Notes under the pieces: model-generated | What the model saw: only the letters and a program-made list of their open reading frames with translations | What the model was told of the DNA's origin: nothing | Databases searched by the model: none | Shown here: in pieces, positions 50,918 to 62,589 of the stretch | Layout: the number at the start of each line of letters is the position of its first letter | Numbering within the stretch: position 1 is the stretch's first letter | Assembly (NCBI GenBank): GCA_003862195.1 | Contig: QOUO01000001.1 | Span: 1 to 64,000 of the forward strand | Length of the DNA: 64,000 nt | Origin: Coriobacteriaceae bacterium | GTDB taxonomy: Bacteria > Actinomycetota > Coriobacteriia > Coriobacteriales > Atopobiaceae | Direction of reading: 5' to 3' | Translations under genes and position numbers: made by a program

Positions 50918-53230
50918 TCACATCATGTCGTAGGCGTCCACGTCGATGGCCACGTTGACGCCGCGCGGCACGCGCACGGCACGCACGCACGCGTCGAGCA
51001 GCGGGCCCGGCTCGGACGCGACGGGCGACTTGACGAGCAGGTGCCTGCGCACGCGGTCCTTCACCTTGGCCTTGAGGCAGTCCGTGGGGCCGAGCACCTC
51101 CCAGTCCCCCGCACCAGCCAGGCGGCGCCTGAGCTCGGCCGCCACGGCGTCGAGCACCTCGCGCACGGCGCGGGCGTCGCGTCCCCAGCAGATCACGTTG
51201 GTCAGGCGCGAGAAGGGCGGGTAGCCTCCCTCGCGCCGCTCCGCCAGCTCCGCGTCCACAAAGATCGAGCGCTCGTGCCGCGCGACCGCGACGACGGCGG
51301 GGTGCGTGGCCCAGTACGTCTGCACGATGACCTGGCCAGGCTCCTCTCCCCTGCCGGCGCGGCCCGCCACCTGCTCCAACAGGTCGTACGTGCGCTCCGC
51401 CGCGCGGAAGTCCGGCAGCTTGAGCGTCGTGTCCGCGTTCACGACGCCCACGAGCGTGACCTCCGGGAAGTCGAGCCCCTTGGCGATCATCTGCGTGCCC
51501 ACGAGCACGGCGCACTCGGCCGCGTCGAAGCGCTCGAGCAGCCGCTGGTGGTCGCCCTTGCCGCGCGTGGTGTCCGCGTCCATGCGGATGACCTCCACGT
51601 CTTCCGGCAGCAGCATGCGCAGCTCGTCCTCAACGCGCTGCGTGCCCACGCCAAAGGCCGCCAGGTAGCGGCTTCCGCAGTTGGGGCAGCGCGTGGACGG
51701 GTCCGGGTAGGCCCGCTGCGGCCAGCTGCGCCCGCATGTGTGGCACACCAGGGAGTGCGTCCGCTCGTGGTACGTGAGCGCCGTGGAGCAGTGCGGGCAC
51801 TCGGGCACGGCCCCGCACTCGCGGCACATGAGGAAGTTGGCGAAGCCCCTGCGGTTGAGCATGAGCACCGCCTTCTGGCGCTTCTCGGCCACGTCCTGCA
51901 GGGCCTCCGTCAAAGGGGCGGAGAAGATCGAGCGGTTGCCGCCCGCGAACTGCTGCGTCATGTCCACCACGCGCACGCTCGGGAGCCGGGCCGACCCCGG
52001 CCGCTCCGGCATGCGCACGCGCGTCCACCTGACGCCGCCCCACGAGCCCTCGCGGCAGCGCTCGAGCGCCTCGAGCGAGGGTGTGGCCGAGCCCAGCACC
52101 AGCGCACAGCCGCGCTCCGCAGCGAGCCGCGCCGCCACCTCGCGCGCGTGGTAGCGCGGGGCGGACTCCTGCTTGTACGTCCACTCGTGCTCCTCGTCGA
52201 TGATCACGAGGCCCACGTCGCGCAGAGGCGCGAACAGGGCCGAGCGTGCGCCCACCACGACGTGCGCCTCGCCGCGACGGACGAGGTCCCACTGGTCGAA
52301 GCGCTCGCCCGCGGAGAGGCGCGAGTGCAGGATGGCCACGTCGTCCCCAAAGCGCGAGCGGAAGCGGCCCACGGTCTGCGCGGTGAGCGAGATCTCGGGC
52401 ACGAGCACGAGGGCGCCCCGGCCCTGCGCGCGCACGCGCTCGATCGCGTCCAGGTAGACCTCCGTCTTGCCGGAGCCCGTGACGCCGTCCACCACCACGA
52501 CGTCGCCCCGGCCTGCCTCGCACGCGTCCCTGATCGCGTCGAGGGCCTCCACCTGACCGTCCGTGAGCCTGTCCGGCCGCTTGGCACGCGCGCTGGAGAG
52601 CGTGGTCGTCTCGTCCGCGCCGCGCACGCGCCGGCGCAGCTCAACCCGCACGGCTCCGTGCCGCTCGAGCGCGGCCACGGCGGAAGCGCTCCCCGGCATC
52701 GTGGCGGAGAGCTCCGCCATGCGCACCGGGCCCGACGAGAGCGCCTCGAGCACCTCGCGCTGGCGGGTCGCGTTGGCCCGGGGCGTGAAGCCCGCGGCAC
52801 CCTCCGCGAGCGAGACCCAGCGCTCGTCCACGGGGCCGACCTTCTCGCCCGCGAGGTGCCATGGCGCGCCCTCGGAGTCGCGCGTCACGCGCACGCTCTG
52901 GCCGGGCGCGAGGAACGGCCGCAGCGCGTCGCAGAGCGGGCAGGCGTACTCCCGCGCCATCCACGCGGCCACGCGCACCGCCACCTCGTCGAACGCGCTG
53001 GGCGCGAGCACCTCCTCCACGGGCTTGAGCTTGCGGGGATCCACGCCCTCCGGCTCGCGCTCAGAAGTGCGCACGACGTATCCCACGGCCCTCCTGTGCG
53101 AGAAGGGCACGAGCACGGTGGCCCCGACCATGCACGTGGCCTCGAGCGCCGGAGGCACCGCGTAGTCGAACGCGCCCTCGAGCGCGCGGGTCGGTATGTC
53201 AAGAACCACGCCTGCGAACAACTGCCTGAC
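50918..53230 (-). CDS. priA: Primosomal protein N' (helicase)
   Basis: GVTGSGKTEVYLDAIERV; zinc site CRECGAVPECPHCSTALTYH...CHTCG...CPNCGS. Start uncertain. Confidence 0.95.
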   Translation of the reverse strand, partial: VRQLFAGVVLDIPTRALEGAFDYAVPPALEATCMVGATVLVPFSHRRAVGYVVRTSEREPEGVDPRKLKPVEEVLAPSAFDEVAVRVAAWMAREYACPLCDALRPFLAPGQSVRVTRDSEGAPWHLAGEKVGPVDERWVSLAEGAAGFTPRANATRQREVLEALSSGPVRMAELSATMPGSASAVAALERHGAVRVELRRRVRGADETTTLSSARAKRPDRLTDGQVEALDAIRDACEAGRGDVVVVDGVTGSGKTEVYLDAIERVRAQGRGALVLVPEISLTAQTVGRFRSRFGDDVAILHSRLSAGERFDQWDLVRRGEAHVVVGARSALFAPLRDVGLVIIDEEHEWTYKQESAPRYHAREVAARLAAERGCALVLGSATPSLEALERCREGSWGGVRWTRVRMPERPGSARLPSVRVVDMTQQFAGGNRSIFSAPLTEALQDVAEKRQKAVLMLNRRGFANFLMCRECGAVPECPHCSTALTYHERTHSLVCHTCGRSWPQRAYPDPSTRCPNCGSRYLAAFGVGTQRVEDELRMLLPEDVEVIRMDADTTRGKGDHQRLLERFDAAECAVLVGTQMIAKGLDFPEVTLVGVVNADTTLKLPDFRAAERTYDLLEQVAGRAGRGEEPGQVIVQTYWATHPAVVAVARHERSIFVDAELAERREGGYPPFSRLTNVICWGRDARAVREVLDAVAAELRRRLAGAGDWEVLGPTDCLKAKVKDRVRRHLLVKSPVASEPGPLLDACVRAVRVPRGVNVAIDVDAYDMM

Positions 53231-53323
53231 CTCCGTCCGGCGCGGACCGGGGCGCCGGCCGCCCCGCGGCCGCATGCCGCAGTGTCGATGTTCGGCCACG
53301 GGCGGGCGGTTTGCAAGCGCGAA

Positions 53324-54499
53324 TCAGGCTGTCTCGTTCCTCACCATGAAGGCGTACGCGTTCTGGAAGAAGACCTTCTCCGTCACGGACTCGCCCAGCC
53401 GCTCCGCCATCTTGGCGCGGAACGCCCCGAGCTTGTCCACGCCCTTGAGCCAGTCCGGCACGGACGCCCCGTCGAAGTCGCTCCCCAGGCAGACGCAGTC
53501 CTCCCCGCCCAGGTCGAGGAAGTGCTCGAAGTGGGCCATGAGCTCGTCGAACGTGACGTCCGTCCCCTTGGTGCGCCTTGTGAGGAACTCCGTGCAGAAG
53601 CTCACGCCCACGACGCCGCCGTCGTCCACCACGGACTTGAACTGGTCGTCCGTCGCGTTGCGGTCCACGTCGCACACGGCCTTGGAGGCGCAGTGCGAGA
53701 TGAGGATCGGGCGCCTGCGGCACTCGAGCAGGTCCGAGAACGACTCGGGCGAGAGGTGCGCGGCGTCCACGGCGATGCGCCTTGCCTCGAGGCGGCGGAC
53801 GGCCTTCCTCCCGAGGTCGGTCAGCCCCTCGGTCGTGGAGCGGCCGCCGCCCAGCGCGTTCGTGCCGTTCCAGGTGAGGCCCGCCATCTTGACGCCGTCC
53901 GATGCCATCGTGTCCACCACGTCGAGCGAGTCCCTGAGGGCCGAGCACGACTCCACGGTCAGCACGGCGGCCACCTTGCCGGACTCGAGCACGTCCGGGA
54001 TCTTGCGGGCGTCCGTCACCTGCGTGACCTTGTCCGCGTGCGCGGACATCTGCGCCTTGAAGTACTTGGCCGCGGCGGTGTAGAAGCCCAGCGAGTCGCT
54101 CACCCACTTCTCGTCCGGCACCCAGATGGAGAAGCCTTGGCAGAGCGCCAGGCTCGCGGCGCGCGCGAGGTCCACCTCGCCGTCGTTGGAGGCCAGGTCG
54201 CCGGAGCGCGCGATGGCGGGCCAGGACTTGTAGGGCTCCCAGTCGTGCATGCCCGTCACGTCGATGGTGTCGCAGTGCAGGTCGAAGGCCTTGGTGCGGC
54301 CCACGTCTCCCACCGCGTCGACCTTGATCGCCTTGGCGCGCTCTATGGGGTCCGCCGTGCGCTCGCGCACCCTTGCCGAGGCTGCGCCGCCGGAGGAGCC
54401 CGAGTCGCCGGCGTCCCCCGACCCGGCGCACGCGCCCAGCGCGAGCGCGGAGCCGAGCGCGAGCGCGCCACCCACGAAGGAACGCCTGGTTATGGACAT
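53324..54499 (-). CDS. Membrane dipeptidase (peptidase M19) with Tat-lipoprotein signal
   Basis: MSITRRSFVGGALALGSALALGACAG; FDLHCDTIDVTGMHDWE; ISHCASKAVCDVDRNATD; LGSDFDGA. Confidence 0.9.
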   Translation of the reverse strand: MSITRRSFVGGALALGSALALGACAGSGDAGDSGSSGGAASARVRERTADPIERAKAIKVDAVGDVGRTKAFDLHCDTIDVTGMHDWEPYKSWPAIARSGDLASNDGEVDLARAASLALCQGFSIWVPDEKWVSDSLGFYTAAAKYFKAQMSAHADKVTQVTDARKIPDVLESGKVAAVLTVESCSALRDSLDVVDTMASDGVKMAGLTWNGTNALGGGRSTTEGLTDLGRKAVRRLEARRIAVDAAHLSPESFSDLLECRRRPILISHCASKAVCDVDRNATDDQFKSVVDDGGVVGVSFCTEFLTRRTKGTDVTFDELMAHFEHFLDLGGEDCVCLGSDFDGASVPDWLKGVDKLGAFRAKMAERLGESVTEKVFFQNAYAFMVRNETA

Positions 54500-54623
54500 G
54501 GACCCCTCCCCCGTCGAAGAGAAACGCCAAGGCGATTCTACTCGAGCGGGACAGGGGTCCATGCGGTGGCGCGGGCTCAATCGACCAGTGGCCGTTCTTC
54601 TCCGCGCGTGTCTTTGGCTTGCC

Positions 54624-55874
<1,251 letters not shown>

Positions 55875-55987
55875 GCGTACTCCTTATAATCTGGCCCAAA
55901 GGCACTTGTTGACGTAACACATATATGAAGTCTGGTCGAAGGATTATAGCCCAACTGGACGGGCCGCCCTCCGACCCAGATTGCTTC

Positions 55988-56764
55988 CTAGGCGGACTTG
56001 CACCGCTGGGGCCCCTCGTCCTTCTCGCCCGTGGAATCGCCCTCGTCCGAGGCGGGCACCGGGGCCACGCCGTGCGTCATCAGCTCCATGAGCGTGTGCG
56101 AGAAGTCGTCCCTGGGCTCCCAGGCGCTCCCGGCGGACACGATCGCCGTGCCCACAAGGCCGCCGCAGAGGTAGACCGACGCGACGGAGACGTTGACGTC
56201 CTCGCGCACGGAGCCCTCGCGCTTGCCGCGCTCGAGCAGGCCCGCGATGATGCCGACGATGCGGGACAGCTGGCCGCTGACGGTCGAGAAGAGCTCGCCG
56301 CCCATGCTCGACATCTCCACCGTGAGGGCGAGCATGATCGTGCTCTTGGTCCTCATGCGGCGGGAGAGCGCGACCGCGAGGTTCTGCAGCGCCTCCTTTG
56401 CGGTGTCCGACTCGGATATGACCGACTCGATGGCCTCGACGAGCTCGTCGCCCGACGCGGAGAACACCGCCTCCACGAGCTCGGACTTGTCCGAGAAGTA
56501 GTAGTAGAGGGCGCCCTTGGACATGTGGCAGCGCGTCGAGACCTCGCTCATCTGGAAGTCCGTGCTGCCGCGCTCGGTCATGAGCTCGGCCGCGGCCGTC
56601 ATGATGCGCTCGCGGGTCGCGCGGCTCTTGCGCGTCTTGGAGGAGGACTGGAGCCGCTGCTTGCGGCGCTCCATCTTGCCGCCCAGCGCGCCCTGCGCGA
56701 CGCTCTTCGCGACGCGCACGCCCTCCGCGATCTCGGCCGCCGTCTTATCGTTTACCAGACCCAT
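55988..56764 (-). CDS. TetR-family transcriptional regulator
   Basis: TRERIMTAAAELMTERGSTDFQMSEVSTRCHMSKGALYYYFSDKSELVEAVF HTH. Confidence 0.93.
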   Translation of the reverse strand: MGLVNDKTAAEIAEGVRVAKSVAQGALGGKMERRKQRLQSSSKTRKSRATRERIMTAAAELMTERGSTDFQMSEVSTRCHMSKGALYYYFSDKSELVEAVFSASGDELVEAIESVISESDTAKEALQNLAVALSRRMRTKSTIMLALTVEMSSMGGELFSTVSGQLSRIVGIIAGLLERGKREGSVREDVNVSVASVYLCGGLVGTAIVSAGSAWEPRDDFSHTLMELMTHGVAPVPASDEGDSTGEKDEGPQRCKSA

Positions 56765-56814
56765 GTCGCATCCCTCGACATCCCAAACAACGAGGCCACT
56801 ATACAACATTCGGG

Positions 56815-56841
56815 AGATTTTTGAGCCGCGTTCAAAAATCT
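56815..56841. promoter_or_regulatory. Candidate operator of the divergent TetR regulator
   Basis: Dyad AGATTTTTGA-gccgcg-TTCAAAAATCT; its right arm overlaps a possible -35 (TTCAAA) 18 bp from TATGCT for yhgE1. Confidence 0.7.
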
Positions 56842-56962
56842 GGGTACCATCGTCTATGCTCTCATAGTGGGTGGATTATGCTGACCCATCCCAAAGTTCC
56901 AAGCATTGCGTACCGTCGGGCGCCGGATGCCGCGCCCTTCTCGCCCTTCAAGGAGACGACCC

Positions 56963-59900
56963 GTGAGAAACGCATTCCGCATATTCTGGCGCGACGTCAA
57001 GAGGATCTGCCGCAACCCCGTGGCGCTCATCATCACCCTGGGAGTCTGCATCATCCCGTCGCTCTATGCGTGGTTCAACATCCTCGCGAACTGGGACCCC
57101 TACAAGAACACGAGCGACATCGGCGTCGCCATCGTGAACCAGGACGACGGCGCCACGATAACCGGCATGGGCAATGTAAACGCCGGCGACATGGTCGTGA
57201 CGCAGCTCAAGAGGAACAAGCAGCTCGGCTGGCGCTTCGTGGGCAAGTCGAAGGCGCTCGAGGGCGTGCGCTCGGGCAAGTACTACGCCGCCATCGTCAT
57301 ACCCGACGACTTCACGTCCACACTCGCGGGCGTTATACAGGGCAAGACGAGCAAGGCGAAGCTCACCTACTACGTCAACGAGAAGGAGAACGCCGTCGCC
57401 CCCAAGGTGACCGACACGGGCGCGACGACGATAGAGGACACCATCAACAACACCTTCGCGGGCACGGTCGCGGGCGTCATATCGGGAAAGATCGGCGACG
57501 CCGCGACCAAGGCGCTCGACGGCACCGCTGCGGGCCAGTCGAGCGTGCTCGGCGACATCCAGACGGTCAAGGGGTCGCTCGACGACCTCGACTCCAACCT
57601 CGCGGACGCCTCCTCGACCATCGACTCGGCGCGCGACACCGTCGCCTCGGCCAAGCAGACCATATCCGACCTCGGCAACGTGACGAGCGGCATCTCCACC
57701 AAGCTCGACACCGCCACCTCGGACCTCAAGACCGCCCGCTCCGACTCGCACAGCCTCGCGACGCGCCTCAACGGCGCGCTCGGCTCCGGCACGCTGGCCC
57801 TCTCCAACATGTCGTCGACGGCCAACTACGACGTGGGCGAGCTCGCGGGTGACGCCGGCTGGGCGCAGCAGCGGCTCGACGACGCCATCGCGCAGCTCGA
57901 GAGCGCCCTCACGCAGACGCAGGACATCAAGACCAAACTCGAGTACAGCCGCCAGACCATCATCAACATCCAGGGCCTGGACGGGGACTCGCTCACGGCC
58001 CAGAACGAGGTCTCCAAGAGCCTCGAGACCGAGATCCAGTACCTCGTGGGCATGACCGACGGCATGCAGCGCCGGATCGACGCGCTCAAGTCGCTCTCGC
58101 AGGACGTGAAGACGGGCGTCATGGACACCAAGAACCTCTCCGCCGCCGTCAACAACGCCATCCAGCAGAGCGCGAGCGCGCTCTCCGGCATGCAGTCGGA
58201 CCTCACGAACTCGACGCTCCCGCAGGTCGACAGTGCCCTCGACGACTTCTCGGACGCGGCGTCCGGCGTCTCGTCGTACGTCGCGAGCATGACGCCGGCG
58301 CTCAGCCAGCTTTCCGCAACGCTCGACCAGCTCGACCAGGTCCTCGCCAAGGCGAAGCCCGCCCTCCAGGGCACGCGCGACTCGCTCAAGCGCGCCGTCT
58401 CCACGCTCGACGGGCTCGAGTCCGACATCACGGCCCTGCAGACGACCGAGGCCTACAAGGAGCTCACGAGCATCTCCGGCGTCGACTCCGACGCGCTCAA
58501 GAGCTACTTCACGGCACCCGTCCAGCTCAAGACCAAGGCCATCTACCCCGTGCGCAACTACGGCTCGGGCGTCACGCCCTTCTACACCGACCTCGCCCTC
58601 TGGGTTGGCGGCTTCGTCCTCGTGGCCATCTTCAAGCGCGAGGTCGACCGCGAGAGCGTGGGCGACTTCAAGCCCTGGGAGGGCTACGTGGGCCGCGCGC
58701 TGCTCTTCGTGCTCCTGGGCGAGGTTCAGGCCGTCGTATGCTGCGTGGGCGACCTCATGCTCGGCATCCAGTGCCTCCACCCCGTCGCCTTCGTCGTCGC
58801 GGGCATGGTCGAGTCGTTCGTGTACGTGAACATCATCTTCTCGCTCTCGACGGCCTTCAAGCACATCGGCATGGCGCTGGGCGTCATCCTCGTCATCCTG
58901 CAGATCCCGGGCTCCTCGGGCACGTACCCCATCGAGATGATGCCCGGCTTCTTCCAGGCGCTCGAGCCGCTCCTGCCGTTCACCTACGGCAACAACGCCA
59001 TGCGCGAGGCAATCGCCGGCTACTACGGAAACTACTTCGGCTTCAACATCGCCGTCCTTCTCCTCGCCTACATGCCCCTCGCGCTGCTCGTGGGCCTGGG
59101 CGCCAGGCGCCACCTCCTCAACATCAACGCGCTGTTCGACAAGCGCCTGCGCGAGACGGACATGATGGTGAGCGAGCGCTACGGCATGGACGAGGCCCAC
59201 TTCAAGCTCACGACCATCGTCAAGGCGCTCACCAACTCCCGCGAGTACCACCGCACGTTCGAGGCGCGCGCCGCCCACTTCGAGCTCATGTACCCCGTGC
59301 TCGTGCGCCGAGGCTTCATCACGCTCATCGTGGTGCCCGTGGCCCTGAACGTCCTCATGTTCGTCCTGCCGTTCAAGATGGTGCTCATGACGCTGTGGAT
59401 CTGCTCCATGATCGTCATCTGCACGTTCCTCATCGTGGTCGAGTACTTCCACTACCGCATCGGCCAGAAGACCCACCTGTCCGACATGAGCGAGGACGAG
59501 CTCTACGACCTGCTCGGCGACCAGCTGAGGCAGGAGTTCTTCGCCTTCGCCCCCATCGAGACCATGCTCATAGAGAAGGGCGAGAAGAACGGGCGCTCCG
59601 GCGACGACGCGGGCGACGGGAACCCCGGCTCCCCCTCGGGTGGAGCGCAGGAACCGTCCGGCTCCGACGGCGCCGCGGACGACGCGCCGACGGCCAGCGG
59701 CGTTGACCAGACGAGCCACAAGATCGGCCAGCGCATCGGCAGGCTCCGCACGGAGTTCGACGACCGCCGCAGGCAGGCCGTCCAGAAGGTGAAAGACGTG
59801 AAGGACGGGGTCAAGTCCGACGTCATGTCCGAGATCGCCCACGGCACCGGCGACGCCGAGGCCGACGACACCAAGCCGACGAAGCTCATCCTCAACGTCA

Positions 59901-60001
59901 CGGCCTCGCTCACGGGCAAGAACGAGAAGAGGCAGGACGAGAAGAAGCAGGGTCCCGACAACGGGGACGCCACGGACGAGAAGGGCGGTGATGCGAGGTG
60001 A
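56963..60001 (+). CDS. YhgE/Pip domain membrane protein (ABC-2-type permease-like), copy 1
   Basis: NPVALIITLGVCIIPSLYAWFNILANWDPYKNTSDIGVAIVNQDDG...; GVRSGKYYAAIVIPDDF; C-terminal membrane domain; AAGGAG before GTG 56963. Confidence 0.9.
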   Translation: MRNAFRIFWRDVKRICRNPVALIITLGVCIIPSLYAWFNILANWDPYKNTSDIGVAIVNQDDGATITGMGNVNAGDMVVTQLKRNKQLGWRFVGKSKALEGVRSGKYYAAIVIPDDFTSTLAGVIQGKTSKAKLTYYVNEKENAVAPKVTDTGATTIEDTINNTFAGTVAGVISGKIGDAATKALDGTAAGQSSVLGDIQTVKGSLDDLDSNLADASSTIDSARDTVASAKQTISDLGNVTSGISTKLDTATSDLKTARSDSHSLATRLNGALGSGTLALSNMSSTANYDVGELAGDAGWAQQRLDDAIAQLESALTQTQDIKTKLEYSRQTIINIQGLDGDSLTAQNEVSKSLETEIQYLVGMTDGMQRRIDALKSLSQDVKTGVMDTKNLSAAVNNAIQQSASALSGMQSDLTNSTLPQVDSALDDFSDAASGVSSYVASMTPALSQLSATLDQLDQVLAKAKPALQGTRDSLKRAVSTLDGLESDITALQTTEAYKELTSISGVDSDALKSYFTAPVQLKTKAIYPVRNYGSGVTPFYTDLALWVGGFVLVAIFKREVDRESVGDFKPWEGYVGRALLFVLLGEVQAVVCCVGDLMLGIQCLHPVAFVVAGMVESFVYVNIIFSLSTAFKHIGMALGVILVILQIPGSSGTYPIEMMPGFFQALEPLLPFTYGNNAMREAIAGYYGNYFGFNIAVLLLAYMPLALLVGLGARRHLLNINALFDKRLRETDMMVSERYGMDEAHFKLTTIVKALTNSREYHRTFEARAAHFELMYPVLVRRGFITLIVVPVALNVLMFVLPFKMVLMTLWICSMIVICTFLIVVEYFHYRIGQKTHLSDMSEDELYDLLGDQLRQEFFAFAPIETMLIEKGEKNGRSGDDAGDGNPGSPSGGAQEPSGSDGAADDAPTASGVDQTSHKIGQRIGRLRTEFDDRRRQAVQKVKDVKDGVKSDVMSEIAHGTGDAEADDTKPTKLILNVTASLTGKNEKRQDEKKQGPDNGDATDEKGGDAR

Positions 60002-62232
60002 GGAAGCTCTTCTCGCTCATAAAGCGTGACTTCCATCACGTGTGGGGCAACACCATCGCGCTCGTCGTGTGCGTGGGCATGATCGTCATCCCCTGCTTCT
60101 ACGCGTGGTTCAACATCTACTCCGCGTGGGACCCCTATGGCAACACCGGCAACCTCAAGGTGGCGCTCGTCAACTCGGACGAGGGCTACAAGACCGAGGT
60201 CATGGGCGCCAACATCAACATCGGCGAGCGCATGGTGTCCGAGCTCCAGGGCTCCAAGAAGGTCGACTACGTCATGACCTCCAAGGAGAAGGCGCTCGAG
60301 GGCGTGCGCTCCGGCTAGTACTACGCCGCCATCGTGTTCCCCAAGGGCTTCAGCGCGAACATGATGACCGTGCTCTCGAAGAACGTGAAGCACGCCAAGG
60401 TCATATATGCCGTGAACGAGAAGAAGAACGCGATCGGCACCATCGTGACGGACAAGGTCTCGACGGCGGCGCAGAACGCCATCGACTCGAACTTCGACAG
60501 CGCGCTCACGCAGGTGCTCGCGGGGGTGCTGACCGACCTCTCGGACACGATGACGGACCAGGAGACGCTGAACCTCGTGTCGCGGCTCGACGGCATGCTG
60601 GGCGACGGCGCGACCGAGCTGCGCAACGTCGCGACGAACGTCGACAGCTACAAGTCGCTCGTGAGCTCCACGAGCGGGCTGCTCTCGAGCTCGAATGGCA
60701 TGCTCTCCTCTGCGACGGACAGCGGCACGGGGGCGGGCGCGCTCCTGAGGAAGACCTCCTCCGGCGTGCGCAAGCTGGACGGCGCCGTCGACGGCGTGAC
60801 CGACTCGCTCAACAGCACGCTGCAGAAGAGCTCGGACAGCTTCGACAACGTGTCCTCCGCGATCGACGCGGCCTACGCCACGGCGGGTGGCTCGACCACG
60901 AAGCTCAAGGCGGCACTCCTGAACGTGAAGTCCGAGGTCGACACGCGGCGCTCCAACCTGCAGGACCTGAGCAACCAGCTCAACGGCACGGACACCCTGG
61001 CCAAGAGCTGGGAGACGAAGCTCGGCCAGGACGGCGACCCCACGACGCTGGAGAGCGTGTCGACCGTGCGGCTCACGATCGAGGGGCTCAACAACCGCGT
61101 GACGACGGCGCTGAGCGACCTGACCGACCTCTCCAACGCCCTGCAGAAGACCGCGGACGACATCGACCGCGCGAGCTCCGACGCCGACAGCACGAAGTCG
61201 CAGCTCCAGACGCTGGTCACGCGCGCCAAGAGCAGCCTCTCCGGCATCTCCGACGAGTACGAGCAGGGCCTGCGCGGCTCGCTCGGCACGCTCGCCAACA
61301 CCATCGACGGCGCGGCCTCGGACGCTGACGCGCTCGCGAGCAAGTTCGCCTCGACCACGAGCGACCTCGACAAGTCCATGTCCTCCACGCAGAAGAGCCT
61401 CTCCGGCGTCGAGGACACGCTGGGCAAGACCTCGGACAAGCTGCGCGCCGCCGCTAACGACCTCGACTCCATGCGCGGCTCCATCAAGAGCGCCCTCGCC
61501 TCGGGCGACATGCAGACCATCCGCAAGGTGCTCTCGGCCGGGCCCGACAGCCTCGCGGAGTTCGTCTCGTCGCCCGTCGAGACCACCCGCGTGGCCATCT
61601 ACCCAGTCGCCAACAACGGTTCCGCCATGGCGCCGTTCTACACCACGCTCGCCATCTGGGTGGGCGGCGTCGTGCTCTGCGCGCTCGTGAAGTGCATCCC
61701 CTCCGAGGCCGCCATCCGCGAGACGGGCGCCAAGCCGCGCCACGCGTACTTTGGCAGGCTCACGTTCTTCCTGGTCATCGGCTTCATGCAGTCGTCGCTC
61801 GTCCTTCTCGGCGACCTGTTCTTCATCCGCATCCAGTGCCTGCGCCCGTGGCTGTTCCTCCTGTGCGGGTGGTTCGCCTCGCTGGTGTTCATCAACATCA
61901 TCTACTCGCTCACCGCGTCGTTCGGCGACGTGGGCAAGGCCATCGCGGTGCTCCTCATGGTCATCCAGGTGGCGGGCTCCGGCGGCACCTTCCCGCAGCA
62001 GATGCTCCCCAAGGCATTCCAGGCCGTGTACCCGTTCCTGCCCTTCGTGCACGCCGAGAAGGCCATGCGCTGCGCCATAGCGGGCCTGTACGGCACGGAC
62101 TACTGGCTGGCCATGGGCAGGCTCGGACTCTTCCTGGTGCCGTCGCTGCTGCTCGGCCTGCTGCTGCGCAAGCCCGTCGTGCGCTTGAACCATTGGATAG
62201 AGGAGAAGATCGAGAGCACGAAGCTGATGTAG
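59998..62232 (+). pseudogene. YhgE/Pip domain membrane protein, copy 2, interrupted by in-frame TAG at 60316-60318
   Basis: GTG start overlaps copy 1 stop; ...KALEGVRSG*YYAAIVFPKGFSANMM... continues in the same frame as ORF 60334..62232; copy 1 has Lys at this position. Confidence 0.88.
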
Positions 62233-62236
62233 GCAC

Positions 62237-62271
62237 AAGGGCGCGCCCCGCAACGGGACGCGCCCTTTTTT
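62237..62271 (+). terminator. Rho-independent terminator of the yhgE pair
   Basis: GGGCGCGcCCC-gcaac-GGGaCGCGCCC followed by TTTTTT. Confidence 0.9.
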
Positions 62272-62316
62272 GTCCCCATCCCGCAGGGTATACAGGGCCA
62301 ACGTCAGACTATGTGA

Positions 62317-62589
62317 CTACTTGATGCCGAACTCCCCGAGCAGGGCATCGAGCCTCTCCGGGTCCCTAATGGCCTGGCTCAGCTCCGAGGAGCGCCCAGA
62401 ATCGTCGAGCTTCTGCGCAAGGAGCGAGAGGTCAGAAACCGCCTGTTGGCGACCCTCCTCGCGACCTTCCTGACGGCCTTCCTCCAGGCCCTTCTTGCGG
62501 CCCTCCTCGCGACCTTCCTCAAGTCCCAGGTCTCTTCCCTCCATGCGGGCACGTGCGAAGTCGTCGCGATACTTCTGTGACCACAGCAT
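62317..62589 (-). other. Possible internal translation start within rpn (nested 90-aa C-terminal product)
   Basis: GGAGGAGGAATCTGATG: Shine-Dalgarno (62596-62603) close upstream of in-frame ATG at 62589. Confidence 0.45.

Noticed and set aside
55875-55987. Possible SAM riboswitch upstream of metK
   Set aside because: The roughly 110-bp gap shows no recognisable SAM riboswitch core; only promoter-like AT-rich sequence.
56948-59842. 964-aa minus-strand ORF opposite yhgE copy 1 (and 59503..62301 opposite copy 2)
   Set aside because: Compositional shadow; overlaps the convincing plus-strand gene, which has an RBS and membrane topology.
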